A stretch of DNA of 64,000 nt from Rhodosorus marinus (Eukaryota; Rhodophyta; Stylonematophyceae; Stylonematales; Stylonemataceae). The notes under the pieces were generated by a model that saw only the letters and a list, made by a program, of their open reading frames with translations, was not told the origin of the DNA and ran no database searches. The position numbers and the translations under genes were made by a program. Where the stretch lies: contig JAMWBK010000003.1 in the NCBI GenBank assembly GCA_029953675.1, forward strand, positions 2,108,001 through 2,172,000, read 5' to 3'. Numbering within the stretch: position 1 is the first letter of the stretch; every line of letters begins with the position of its first letter. Below are positions 33,876 through 44,766 of this stretch, piece by piece.

Positions 33876-34406
33876 TGATGTTCTTATTGTAAGCTCTGTG
33901 AAGTATTGAGCCTTGTACATTTGCACTCGTAATTAGCGGAAGAGGTTTTCAGTCGAGAACCAGAGGAAACAAATTATACCGAATGAAACCCACGTTGGAG
34001 ATTGGCTACAAAGCATGGTTACGGATGAGTTTCCACGATCATGCGCCGGCCTTTAATACTTGGACCTGGCAGTAGAAGAACCTCACGGGACACAAGCTCT
34101 GCTTTAAAAATAAATCAGCACTTCGCTTAACCAAACGAGCTAACCCATTCACCCGGTAACGGTAGCTTGCTTGAGTCTGAGTACTATTCCCTATACAGCT
34201 TCTGGACTACCGAGCTCTTTGCCAAAGTGGGTCCGTGGAGGAGTCTTGGATTCCACAGTGTAATGGCCTGGGTCATCCTTGCCATGAGCGAGACAACGAG
34301 TAAGTGCAACCCAAAGAGCTTCGAGGCTCCGCTGCCTATTCAGATTCAAGAACTTCCGTTCAACGCCGGTAGCTCCCAAACAAGAAATCGCTCAGCGCCA
34401 TCAATC
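33876..34406. other. Convergent 3' spacer
   Basis: 530 bp between the 3' ends of HACD (+) and the membrane protein (-). An open frame on + at 34167-34463 largely mirrors the other gene's 3' end. No gene is supported. Confidence 0.45.
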
Positions 34407-35462
34407 TCAAGTCGTTTTGGGTTTCCGATTAGGAAGCTTTTTAAGCTGCTTCAGCCTCAGTAGTGAACCGACGCCCAGGACGAAAACCTTGCTGCACCAT
34501 AGAAACACGTTTCGGTTCCTCTCTTCGGCTAACTGCTTCGCATATAACGCTTCTCCCAGGTGAAGAACGACTGATACGGCAATTACATACTTTAGGATCT
34601 GCCGCGTCCCAGCTTCAACGAAGTCTAGCCATGACCACAAATAGAGGCGACGTGAGTATTGTGTACAGTCGTGCGAGAATCCTTCTCTCTTGACTGTGAG
34701 AAGTCCACTCTCTAGATCCACTGGTCCGCCGAAGCAAGCAAAACAAATGGTCACGATCATCGACGTTTGTGAGTGGCTTGCCTTACCTTGACCCAGGCGA
34801 CCAAAAGCTAGCGAGAACAGTATTACGAACGCAATCAACGTTAATCTTTCGGCAGTGTTCAGCTGAATAACCTCTTCATCCTGTCCTCCTTTCTCAATAA
34901 GCGGCTTGATGTTTATCGGAGTAGGACTCGGGGGTGTGACGACGCGCTCCCGATTGACTTTTCTGAGCGCATCTCTCTCAGAACCAGAGTTCATCGCGGT
35001 TTCAACCTCTTCAACCGTTAATTTCTGTGCTTTTGCTCCTCCAAGAGTCAAAAATCCATCCGTGTCCTTCGGACTGTTTCTCTTGAATACCGGCCGTGCT
35101 GAGGGGTCTCTGATCGGCTTCTCCGCGCCAATTTCCAGTCCCATTTTCTTCGAAATCTCCACGTATCCACCGAAATTCATGATTCCATCCAGAAGATCGT
35201 ATCTCCCGGACTTTGCCAAAACTGCATAAGCGATCGGGGAGTCCTCCTGCTCCTCCTCAGCCCCTGCAAGACCTTCAGCGACGTCTTCCTGCCTTTCACG
35301 TTCCTTCGCATCTATATACGACCGAAGCTCGGTCATCAGTTCAGTCACATCAGCATACTCCTTCTGCGCCATCACTCTAACAGAAGTTCGCGGCCGAACG
35401 CTAGCTCTACAGTCCCTGCGGCCGCCTGCCCAAACTCTAGCGGGCACCAGAAATCCAACCAT
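34407..35462 (-). CDS. Unknown plastid-type membrane protein, about 297 aa spliced (351 unspliced)
   Basis: An ATG at 35462 opens a basic, Ala/Arg/Ser-rich leader (VWAGGRRDCRASVRPRTSVR) that looks like a transit peptide. A soluble part follows with the motif SGRYDLLDGIMNFGGYVEISKK and a region rich in charged residues. Then come two or three membrane helices (LTLIAFVILFSLAFG, QILKYVIAVSVVLHLG and WCSKVFVLGVGSLL). A likely intron of 162 nt lies at 34625-34786 (GTAAGG...GCTAG), phase 1. It divides by three and has no stop, so reading through adds 54 unconserved residues. With the intron removed the helix runs into DFVEAGTR. I do not recognise the family; the LLDGIMNFGGY stretch resembles plastid proteins of unknown role. 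Confidence 0.65.
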   Translation of the reverse strand: MVGFLVPARVWAGGRRDCRASVRPRTSVRVMAQKEYADVTELMTELRSYIDAKERERQEDVAEGLAGAEEEQEDSPIAYAVLAKSGRYDLLDGIMNFGGYVEISKKMGLEIGAEKPIRDPSARPVFKRNSPKDTDGFLTLGGAKAQKLTVEEVETAMNSGSERDALRKVNRERVVTPPSPTPINIKPLIEKGGQDEEVIQLNTAERLTLIAFVILFSLAFGRLGQGKASHSQTSMIVTICFACFGGPVDLESGLLTVKREGFSHDCTQYSRRLYLWSWLDFVEAGTRQILKYVIAVSVVLHLGEALYAKQLAEERNRNVFLWCSKVFVLGVGSLLRLKQLKKLPNRKPKTT

Positions 35463-36548
35463 CGATTTCCGGAAAGTCCAGCTCCAAAACTCCTAGACAG
35501 CCTTGCGCCTCAGCTCTCCTCCTTTCCAGCTGTCTCACTGTCTCTAGTCTCCTCCAACTTTCTTAATTATATCTCCGCTTCAGCTCACTACTGTTCCCAC
35601 CCAAGCGTCCAAACCCCATCGTCTTCATCCATTCCATGGCAAGCCCTATCCGGCAGTGCCAAAACCAAATAAGTTTTATACTTTTTCCAACATTCCCCAA
35701 CGCTCTCCTATCCAACTTTTCACCGCATTCGTTCGTTTCCGTTGGTATTGCTGTCCATTCATTAACTTCTCCACGCCAGTAATGACTGATATCAATCCTT
35801 ACAATAAGCTATTATATTAATTATATAGTTATTGCAATCAATGTATTTATTTGACGGATGGCCGCGCGAGACCTGTTTTTTGGGCCGATTTCCTTGAATT
35901 TGGAGTGACTGAATTTCATGAATTTTTTGGTGGACGGAATAGTTTGGCTGATGATACTTTTTTGTTGTTCGTGGAGAGAAGTCCTGTTGAACAGGGCAGC
36001 ATGACTGGAGATATGAAGTTGCGGATAAGAATAGATCCCAGGGAGTATTGTGACGAAAGCCACACCTCCTGTACGAGTTCCCCCCGGCTGCCGTAGTGTG
36101 TGTCTCTCATGGCATACTTCTCTATGGCAACAGATCGGAGGCTTGCGGTCTTGATCAGAGTAGAGCTTGCTGGCGAAATAAGTTAACATCCCGTCCACCA
36201 AGCGCCGATACCAAGAACCATATTTTCCATGACCCAGGATACCAACACCCGTGACAAGGAGCGCTTAAGTGGTTGCCATAGATTCCAGTAAACCATATAG
36301 AATGCTGGTTCGCAATCGGTATCGGTATTAAAGAAAAGCCGAGCTGTGGATTTGCAAGTGCACGCTTTGGATATCATTGCTTCATTGATTCCTTGTTGAG
36401 ATTCGCTCGGCTGTCCTTTGTGTTGACAATACGTTCAGTGAGGTTTTCTATGAGCCTGGACATGCAGTGCTGCTGCGGAGAGTAAAACCTGAACTTTGAG
36501 AGCGTTTGTTGGAATACGGTGTGGATTGAGTCTACGCTAGCCTTTCAG
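35463..36548. other. Intergenic region, 1.1 kb (divergent)
   Basis: It lies between two divergent genes. An AT-rich patch lies at 35800-35850. Frames at 35821-36201 (-) and 35851-36096 (+) overlap each other and show no family features. Confidence 0.45.
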
Positions 36549-37556
36549 ATGGAAGGCAGAAGTCTTGAAGCGCTGAGGCTTGCGAAGCGAGAGCTCAGGA
36601 AGGAGATCAAGCAGCGGCTGAACTCCCTCTCCAAGCTGGAGATATCGGGGCAGAGTTAGTTTTGAATCCAATGCAAGGCCGAAAGCAATTTTGTGTTGGT
36701 TGTCCTTTGCGGACTTTCTAGAGCTGACGCTGGTTTGTCTTCGTCGTCTTGCTTAAACGCGAAACCGAACAAAGGCAGTGCTGTAATCCGTTCTCTGGTC
36801 TCAGCGCCTGTTTTCACTCAGGCCCGAAGCGTCACTGCGTATCTTAGCATGGAGAAGGAGGTGAGAGGCCTTCCAGACCAGTCGCTTGCGAAACGTGCCT
36901 CCTCGCGCATCTGAGAATATAGGGAAATGCATGGCTTTTTTTGCAGTTTTGCACCGATGAACTAGTATCTGCGCTCTTCGAGCATTCGAAGAGGGCATAC
37001 TTTCCCGTTGTTACGGACGCGAAGACGTGTTCCATGTTGATGCTTGAAGCGACGAGCATGAACGATTTAAGATCGTGGAGGAGAAGTAATTGGGGAATAC
37101 CTGAACCACCAACGGATGACCCGAAAAGGAGGAATGCATTGGACGACGATGATTTGGATCTGATAATCGTTCCCGGTGTCGCGTTCGACTCACGTGGTGG
37201 TCGCCTGGGTCATGGTAAAGTAAGGCTGCGCGAGAAGTACCCAAATAGAGATCATCGCTACTCATGTTTTCCGCGGCTAAGCGCTTCTCTTAATATTTTC
37301 TATCCCGCAGGGGTTTTACGACCGCTTCTTGCAGCGTTGCAGGGAGCGAAGGCAAGCTCATAGTCTTCCAATGCCCAAAACGGTAGCACTGTCCCTTCGG
37401 GAGCAGTTGGTTGTGGAGGTAAGGAAACCCACCGATAACTAAGCAATACTCGCCAGAATTCAACTAAACACAGAACGCACGCTCCCCTGTACGAAGGTAC
37501 CCATGTCTTCTGATGATGTCTTCCTCGACCAGATTGAGTATCAGACCAAATCCTAG
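36549..37556 (+). CDS. 5-formyltetrahydrofolate cyclo-ligase (5,10-methenyl-THF synthetase), 210 aa
   Basis: Five exons: 36549-36654, 36775-36860, 36947-37219, 37311-37418 and 37497-37556. The order of family motifs is complete: AKRELRKEIKQRL at the N-terminus, FTQARSVTAYLSMEKE (substrate pocket), YFPVV, [32 protein letters not shown] and ALSLREQLVVEVPMSSDD. The [10 protein letters not shown] element binds ATP and phosphate. The enzyme converts 5-formyl-THF to 5,10-methenyl-THF with ATP, recycling folate in one-carbon metabolism. No transit peptide is seen, so a cytosolic location is likely. The last acceptor (37496) was chosen because it restores EVPM; an earlier AG breaks the frame. Length is normal. 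Confidence 0.9.
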
Positions 37557-40384
37557 CACGCCTTCCTCAAACCACAGCGTCCGCAAGGAGCCATGGGATG
37601 TAGCTGCCCCACAGGGATAGGGTGAAGGAGAGGCCTTAACCTCCATCTAATCCGAAGATGAGAGGTCCAACTCAATTGAGCAAAAGTTAAACTAGGCATG
37701 AACGAGCCAGGCGGTCAACGAGGGCTGGTCAGCCTCTGGCACCAATTATTCATCGACAAAAACCCACCCAACACGAAGACTCCGCCGTCGAAAAGCCATT
37801 ATCAGTCAACTTTCTCCCTGTTCAGTCAAAACAATCAGAACCGTCAACGTATTAAAATTATTTTCATATTCATAATAAATATCAACCAATCGATCGGCGG
37901 ATAAGGTTGAGTGTCAGCCATCGATAATTTACCTATAAAAGGCATTTATCGGATCCGGGGGAGAAGGGGCTTTATTTTATTATATTTTAAATGTTGTTTC
38001 ATTCGATTTGGCATTAAGTTTTAGTCACTATTTTTGCGGGAAAGAGAAATGGTGGTGACAGAGGCTTTTTTGATATGGAAAATTTAAGTCTCATGCTAAC
38101 GCGCGGGAGTGGAGGGGATGGGTTTAGAGTGCATTGGGGAGTTTTAGAAAGGAGGTTTTATGCCCGATTCCGTGTTCTTTTTTTTTTTTGTGGGGGAAGC
38201 GCGTTGGCACGAGTGCAAGCAGTGTTTGGATCAATTTCTAAGACTCCCAAGCTTGCACAGGACACTTCGGGGAAATTCTAATATTGGGGGAGCTGTTTGC
38301 GGTAGGAGGCCAAGTCTCCGATCCTTTCGAGAAGGCGTGCTGCACCTAGCTTCGATGGAACCAAGAGTCAGAAACAACTACATCGAGCTCGATACCAGAG
38401 AAGCGCCGCAGGGAAAGCTTTTGGAAATCCGCCGCGCGAGGCTGAGAATCAAACATGCAGAGCTCGTCGGTGAGGAGAACAGTCCATCACCCCCGCAATC
38501 CTTGCAACCGCAGATTCAAGGGAACTCCACACAAAAATCCAGACAATACTCTTCCTGCAATAGGGTATTCCCAACCAAAAAGAATTCACCTGCGGGAACA
38601 GTTTTGTACTAACGATAAACCCCATCAAGAGCATAGCCGCCCTTCCCCCCCCCTCTTTCCCTCCTGCTCTCAACACCACCCCTTTCCGCGCTCCTCAATT
38701 AAAAACCCTTTCAATAATCCCAAAGAAAAAAACCCCAGTTATCTCAACCAACCAATCCTATCCAAAAGAAACAAAACCCTTCAAAAACATTTTTAAAACC
38801 TCATCAGACGCGGGAAACCATTCCATACCCCCTTCAAAAACAACCCCCAAAAGAGAAAGAATAGAACTTTTGCAAAATTCAATTATAGAGAAAACGATGT
38901 CAAGATCCCCCCTGTAAAACTATGGTTCCAATGAGATGTTTAACAACGAGAGAAAACGACATAAATATATTATATAGATTATACTAAATATGCCCTCTAA
39001 AATTACAATATTTGATAATAATATTAAATAGTTATTGTGTTGAGATTATTTTATTATGACGTATTCATGGTTTCAGAAAGTTGGACTGGGGGGTTAGTAG
39101 TAATAGACATTCTGGGACATGTTTATGGGACAGTTGGTGTGTGTTTTTTTACGGCTCTGCCGCTGGCTGGTGATGAAGTTTTGCTTCTATTTTTCTTGGA
39201 AAATTGGGTTTTTCGACTAAGTGCATTGGAAGGGATGGATAGGAAACTGATGGGGGTTGGATTTTTTTTATGTAAATGTGGCTTTGGGGATATTGAAGAG
39301 GTCTTGGCTCAAGAGATGGATCAATCGAGATTCAACGGTTTTATTCATGTCGAACAGAAGGAACAACTTCTCTCTCCGTTTGGTGGGAAGGAGAGCTGGG
39401 TTCCCCATCACGCTGGGTACAGTCCCGCTACCCCGCCCTAGTTCCCCTCAACCAAAAAGTAAGGAAAGAAAGAGAGGGCGATCCCCGTGTCACGGGACTT
39501 TCTGCGGGCCCGCCTCTTGAGCTGGAGTGTTTTTTATTTTATTGCAAGTCATACAGTCGATGGTAAAACGCCTCCCGAGCAGGGGATCAGTTTTTCATTT
39601 GGATAAAAACCAAAAGCTGTTTTAGACACGCGGAGAGAGATATATATATATAAGGCGACCGCAAGGAGGAAGAAGGGGTGGTACTGTTTGGTTCTCCTCA
39701 GACAGGAAAAGGTGCTTTTCTTCTTGGACCAAAACTGGAATTCCTTTCTTGCTTTGCATCGACTTTGCTATTGAACCCGCATCAGTGTTTTTGGATACTC
39801 AACAAAGGTTTGGTGGGGGGTGACTTTATAAAGGCTGGCCAGACAAAAAAACAAACAGTTTTGGCGCAGGTTTTTATTTAACAGTTTTGTATGAGTTTTT
39901 TTTTTTCTCTCTTTTTGCTCAGTGTTCGGAGGTAGTTTTTGGGGTTGGCAAAAAGAACGAAGTTGTTGTTTTTTTTTTCCACCCGCCCCGAACTGTACAA
40001 ACGAGAAGTTAGTGAGGGAAACAGAAACACCACTCGCGCGCGCGGGGGGGTGTCTAGGAGTGGGAGGGAGGGGACTGGGTATTGTGTGTGTATTGGGTAG
40101 GAAATAAAGTTTTTAGCCTGGTTTTTAGATGGGTTTATAAGCGGATGGGTAGCTGGACATGTGATTGATAGACAGCATAGAGCTTGAGAGGGTTTTAGAG
40201 GAAGACGGCGAGGATTTGTCAGTTGTTTGGTTTTTTGTGATCTGATGATGGGTGTCAGTGTTTGACGGCAAGCGGCTGATCAGGTGATCATCTTGAGATT
40301 CTGCGTTGTAGAGGAGGTCTCAGAAGGTCGAGTTTGGGGTGGGGAGGGGTGAATGAGGGAGTTCTGAAGCGCGTTTGCTGGAAC
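37557..40384. other. Long intergenic region, 2.8 kb
   Basis: No convincing gene. AT-rich islands lie at 37840-38030 and 38870-39060. A TA microsatellite with TATATAAGG lies at 39641-39653, and GCGCGCGCG plus G7 at 40036-40050. A frame at 38160-38612 has a plausible internal start at 38355 (MEPRVRNNYIELDTRE) but lacks family support. Confidence 0.45.
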
Positions 40385-41473
40385 ATGGGTGATGACGATC
40401 TGTTCGCTATTGAAGGTGCCTTCACCGAGACGATGGGAATGGACGATGAAAACCTGTTCTCAGACGAGGAGCCCACCCAAGAAGGGGAGCGTATTGTAGA
40501 CGAATCAAGCCAGGACCTAGCGATCGCGCCCTCAGACTCAGCAATCAGCGGCAAACCAGCAGTTAGAGCTGTTTGGGAGGCAGCGGTCGCGTATGCAAAG
40601 CAGTTGTCACAGAAGCGCGTGACAAGCAACACTACGACAGAGTACCGGGATACAATCTTCCCGAACCCTTTCGACGTGATAGAGGCGAAAAGGAAGAGAC
40701 TGAGTAGGACGAACAATATCGGGTCCGAGCGTGCTGTTGTGGCTAGGAGACGTCGACCATCCAAGACAACCAGGCTTGAAGGGAGAAGGACTGGGAAATC
40801 ACCATCGTCGCTTCCTGCAAAAGCGCTCAGATCACCCTCTTTGGAGTACGCTGAACATCCATATAGCCACAAAAACAACCTCGCCAGTCCAAGTGGATCA
40901 ATCCCGAACCCCGACAAAGGAGTCCTGACAAGCCTCCATCTCATTCGGATCTATAGGTGTGCAGCAAGCGATTCACATCAATCGTCCCGTCGATCGAAAA
41001 GTAGAAAACGACACAGAAGCGAGGCCGAGGATCTGCCGGACACAAGGTAAGCCTTCTAGCTTTTCGTATACTTCACGAGAACGCTAGAGCGGTAGGTGAG
41101 CGACTGACGTGGGCAAATCTTTTCGATACGATAGCCGTCCGAAAACCATGATCAACCTTCCAGCGGAGGATTGTAACAGAAAGGCTGAGGGGAGGGCGGA
41201 GGAGGAGGATGGATCTGAATACCAAATAGGTGGTGGTGACCAAGGATTGGATGGGTTCTGCCGGAGCCATCTCTTCGGTATCGGACCACTAACAAAATCT
41301 GCGCCAGATGCTCTGGAGAATACTAACGGTTTTGATTACGACTATGAGGTAGGATTCTCCGTTCAGTACAAGCGCACGGTTTCCATAATGTCGCAGGTCC
41401 AATAGCAGACGCTAACCTTCCATCGCTGTGTCATCGTTTCCAGAACTTGCTAAACGAGGAATGCGGCGACTAG
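40385..41473 (+). CDS. Unknown basic, probably nuclear protein, 301 aa
   Basis: Three exons: 40385-41046, 41135-41348 and a 30-nt last exon, 41444-41473. Start MGDDDLFAIEGAF. The N-terminal 60 residues are acidic (MDDENLFSDEEPTQE). A short helical segment (VRAVWEAAVAYAKQLSQKR) then leads to NPFDVIEAKRKRLSR, and the middle is Arg/Ser/Lys-rich with RRSKSRKRHRSEAEDLPD, a likely bipartite nuclear signal. The C-terminal part contains KTMINLPAEDC and ends in an acidic/aromatic stretch (NGFDYDYE). I recognise no domain. The acidic-basic-acidic pattern and NLS-like clusters suggest a nuclear RNA- or chromatin-associated protein, which is inference only. Confidence 0.6.
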
Positions 41474-41768
41474 ACTTCTTCGCTTTCCCTAGTTACAAGT
41501 GTTTGTGATTTGTACGTAGCGTTAACAACATGTCTAAAGAGAACCAAATACTGAGATTCACAAAAAAATCAATGTACATCACCTGCGATATGGATGCGCT
41601 AAAAACAAGCGGTTAAAAGCGAAAAAAAAATGCTCAAGTCTATGCAAAGGATGAGATGTCTTCAGGGAACAAAACAGTCCCAGGCGCGAACCAACTGGTG
41701 CAGAGAGTGATCTTCCTCTAGAGCATGTGCTTTTCTACTAGTCTTTCCAATACGGCATGATGCTACAG

Positions 41769-43364
41769 CTATCCGTCAAGCTCTTGGACGAGCAAGAGAT
41801 CCTCCAGGAACGAGGCGAGCTCGGGGTGAGGCTGCAACTTCAGTGCAGCGCGTAGCGGCTGACAAATCTTCTTCAGCTCCTTCAAATCAACACTCGGACC
41901 ACCAGGGGATCGAGTCTCGAGAAGTCTATGAACAGTTTCAAGGGCCATCAAGCCCGTCAGCATATCTCGTTCAGAGCTCCGTGATCCTTTTGCTACCAAA
42001 GCGCATAACTGAGCCAAGCGCACGTGTACTTCTTTGTTCCTCAGGGTTCCTCGATTAGCACCCTGGGAAACTAACAGGAACCCCGGCGTCAGGATCTCCA
42101 GATTATCTAAGTCGACTATTTCAGATAGTTGGCCCATGCACCTCGCACTCTCCTTCTCCAGAGCTGGGATCTCGAGCACGAGAAATGCACAGAGCACTCT
42201 ACCAGCAGCGAGAGCGAGTTGATTTCGAACGGTCGAATTATGACCTTCCTGAAGGCTCTCCTGGACTGCATCCACAAACTCGAGGAGCACCCCGATAGCG
42301 TCCACAAGAACTTTCATAACCCCCACTTCAGCTCGTTCTGCTTCTGAAAGCTCGGTAGATGACTCGACAAGGTTCCCTTCGAGCTCCCGGTAGGTCTCCA
42401 CGATACTCTCCATGACCTCGAAACAGAGCATACACATTTGAAGGTTGTCCGAAACCCTTTCGTCTGAGAGACTCAGATTCTCCAGGGTCAGGTCTCCATC
42501 CGGCGTGGTTTCCTTATACATTACAAAGTCCTTCATCCGGACGCGAAGCTCGACTTCGACGAGCCTCAGCGCTAGTTCAATGGCCTTCAGATCATCCAGG
42601 TCACTGTATCCAATATTATCGGCTTTCAGAGCTGCTTTGAGGAGCTCAAACGCTCCTCTTCGAGCTGCAGGTCCAGGGTTTTTGGTCATAACCTTGACAA
42701 GCCCCTGTCCAAAGCTAGTGCTTGCTTGCATGTTCACACACGTGACGCCAACACTCAGTAGTCGCTTCAAGACTTCATCGCTAGTGCCATCCTTCGAACT
42801 CTCCTCCAGTATCTTCTGAAGACCGCTGATGAACTTCGATCGATTGGCAGCTTTCAAGCAATCCAAGTTTTCGGAGAGCAGAGTTGCCAGAAGGACGCAG
42901 TCTTCCGTTCTCGGCTTTTCCGAGTCCGAGAATGCTGTCCACAGCTCTACAACTTCATTGTTGAGTAGCTGCGAAAGCTGGGACTTGCTAACGCGCTTGG
43001 ACAGCCTCACAAAGAGCACAACGAGCGCCTCGTGGTCATCCTTTGAGATATCGGCCGTCTTAGCCACGTTCAGGGCGCTGTCGATGTACCGAGATTCAAA
43101 TTTGGCCAGCGCAGAAGCGACATTTAGGGACAGATACCTCAATGATGCGTTCGTTGCCAGTCCATCTCCCACGCCTCGAGGGAGCGAGTCCAGAACTCGC
43201 TCTAACACTGAAGACGGGGGGTCCTTCTCAAGAATTTCAACCGCGATTACAAGACCCGCAACGACCTTCTTGTCGTCCCTCGATCGGAGCAACTGTTCCG
43301 CCTCTTCTACACTCATGCTTTTTCCGCTCTTGTTCACTGAACGGCGTGGTCTATTGCAGTCCAT
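41769..43364 (-). CDS. ARM/HEAT-type helical protein, possibly neurochondrin-like, 531 aa
   Basis: A single exon beginning MDCNRPRRS. The protein is almost entirely alpha-helical with leucine-rich repeats of about 40 residues, including VSVEEAEQLLRSRDDKKVVAGL-type openings, ASLRYLSLNVASALAKF and TEDCVLLATLLSENLDCL. The opening 'LLRS.DDKK..AGL...EIL', the overall length and the lack of other domains are reminiscent of neurochondrin (fold ARM, family Ncdn), but the match is weak. ARM/HEAT proteins are scaffolds for protein-protein interaction. No signal peptide or membrane segment. Subcellular site and partner are unknown; 'helical repeat protein' is secure, the family name is tentative. Confidence 0.6.
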   Translation of the reverse strand: MDCNRPRRSVNKSGKSMSVEEAEQLLRSRDDKKVVAGLVIAVEILEKDPPSSVLERVLDSLPRGVGDGLATNASLRYLSLNVASALAKFESRYIDSALNVAKTADISKDDHEALVVLFVRLSKRVSKSQLSQLLNNEVVELWTAFSDSEKPRTEDCVLLATLLSENLDCLKAANRSKFISGLQKILEESSKDGTSDEVLKRLLSVGVTCVNMQASTSFGQGLVKVMTKNPGPAARRGAFELLKAALKADNIGYSDLDDLKAIELALRLVEVELRVRMKDFVMYKETTPDGDLTLENLSLSDERVSDNLQMCMLCFEVMESIVETYRELEGNLVESSTELSEAERAEVGVMKVLVDAIGVLLEFVDAVQESLQEGHNSTVRNQLALAAGRVLCAFLVLEIPALEKESARCMGQLSEIVDLDNLEILTPGFLLVSQGANRGTLRNKEVHVRLAQLCALVAKGSRSSERDMLTGLMALETVHRLLETRSPGGPSVDLKELKKICQPLRAALKLQPHPELASFLEDLLLVQELDG

Positions 43365-43902
43365 AGCTTACGTCCGCCGCTCCCCGCAGAGTTCAACTTT
43401 TACAGCAAGCGCATCATTGCAGTGTGGTAGATCTTCCAGAGAATTTCATGGAATCCCAGCTCCTCTAGAATCTAGAGCCCCGGCAACAAGCTCTATACGG
43501 TAGCAGACCTCAAGCAGTCACTAATCAAGGCTCTCCTCATAAACCTTTGCTGTGCACTACCGGGACATCGATAGAGTGGGTCAACGACGCCAGGGGAAAC
43601 CCAGAAATGTGGTCTGGAGAAATGTGGTCTGGAGCTAGATACGACCAAGCGAAGAGGGCAGCTGCCAGCGGAGGCGTTTTCTGTCCCGATGCAAGACGCC
43701 TAGTCGAAAATTTTCTGTATTTCTCTTGGGCCATGTGGTTGTAACATCGGCCTGTTTCAGACCGACATGTGCTGTCAGGATTTGGTCGGGCACGGAACGG
43801 TCGCATTTTCGGGTACGACGGAGAACGCTTCTGACACTAAATGGTGGTTTTTACTAGGACATGAGTTGGTACCATCGGCCAGTCCTACTCGTAGGCCGTA
43901 CT
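43365..43902. other. Spacer between ARM-like gene and UreD
   Basis: 540 bp upstream of the ARM-like gene and downstream of UreD on the same strand. It contains an imperfect duplication of AATGTGGTCTGGAG(C/A) at 43607-43634. No gene is supported. Confidence 0.45.
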
Positions 43903-44766
43903 TCAGAGCTTTCCTCGGAAGAGATCATATCCTATTTGGTGCCAAAGGGGTTGGAGTAAGTTCTTCACGTAGGTCTTCATCGCCTCTGTTGATGTTGCTG
44001 AAGCCCGAATGAGAGTGATTGGATGGTCGACGGGAAAATTTGTAGAGATGGTTGAAAGCGAGGCCACGACATCTCGAGTCTTCGTGCTGGGCCGAATGGA
44101 ATCGAGCTGGATCTTCTCCTGTGCGTGCTGAATGCACTTCTCGGTTTTGGGGCCGACAAGGAGGAGCGTGAAGATCACGTCGAAACGTCCCATGCGACTT
44201 TGTAAACTCCCGGAGCTGTTTTCCAGCACCATCCTGTCGTGAAGCAGCTGAGTTCCGCCCAGCTTGAGATTAATCTCCGATTCAAACAAGTCGAACTGCC
44301 ATCGCTCGCCCATAGCACTTCTCCCAGACGTGAACCAATCCACAAAGACCAGAGAGCCACCAATGGAGACGTTGAGGTCGAAAAGCTGGGAATAGACCGC
44401 CTTCGCGAAACAGACTGTGGGATCTGGAAAAATTACCGCAAATCCGCCATCCTCGATCGAAAGACAAAGCGTCTGACAAGTTTTGGCGTCCAAATCTTCA
44501 GGCTTCCGGTAGACTTTCGTTGAGCTCTGGGTTGTAAGGGCGAGGCCGGAACCGGTCTTCACGACAACATCCATGAGAATGACGTCTCCAGCCACCAAAC
44601 CACCGCCGTATGTAACAAGATAAGCCAAGAGATAGCCTTCTCGGCTGGTCAAAGTAATCCATTTAGACGGATATCCGGCGACAGCGGTTATAGCGGTACT
44701 CTTCCCTCGTGCCAAGTGAACGACGAGACGATCACGATGTGAAGAGCTTAGAGTAGAGCCTATCAT
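43903..44766 (-). CDS. ureD: Urease accessory protein UreD (UreH), 287 aa
   Basis: A single exon starting MIGSTLSSSHRDRLVVHLA at the first ATG in frame. Family landmarks follow in order: GYLLAYLVTYGGGLVAGDVI (the GGGxxxGD motif), ALTTQSSTKVYR, IFPDPTVCF and DWFTSGR. A long beta-rich body then ends TYVKNLLQPLWHQIG. UreD binds apo-urease and, with UreF and UreG, forms the complex that carboxylates the active-site lysine and inserts nickel. Its first 35 nt overlap the last codons of UreF, in the +1 frame relative to UreF. A TAG lies eight codons upstream of this ATG in the UreD frame, so the start cannot be far upstream. Full-length by family standards. Confidence 0.92.
   Translation of the reverse strand: MIGSTLSSSHRDRLVVHLARGKSTAITAVAGYPSKWITLTSREGYLLAYLVTYGGGLVAGDVILMDVVVKTGSGLALTTQSSTKVYRKPEDLDAKTCQTLCLSIEDGGFAVIFPDPTVCFAKAVYSQLFDLNVSIGGSLVFVDWFTSGRSAMGERWQFDLFESEINLKLGGTQLLHDRMVLENSSGSLQSRMGRFDVIFTLLLVGPKTEKCIQHAQEKIQLDSIRPSTKTRDVVASLSTISTNFPVDHPITLIRASATSTEAMKTYVKNLLQPLWHQIGYDLFRGKL

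Noticed and set aside
38160-38612. Possible gene with internal start at 38355
   Set aside because: Only weakly protein-like, with no domain, no consistent exon partners and low-complexity flanks.
42829-43503. 224-codon plus-strand open frame
   Set aside because: It is antisense to the 531-residue ARM-like gene, Ser/Thr-rich as expected from reading a coding strand backwards, and has no family features.
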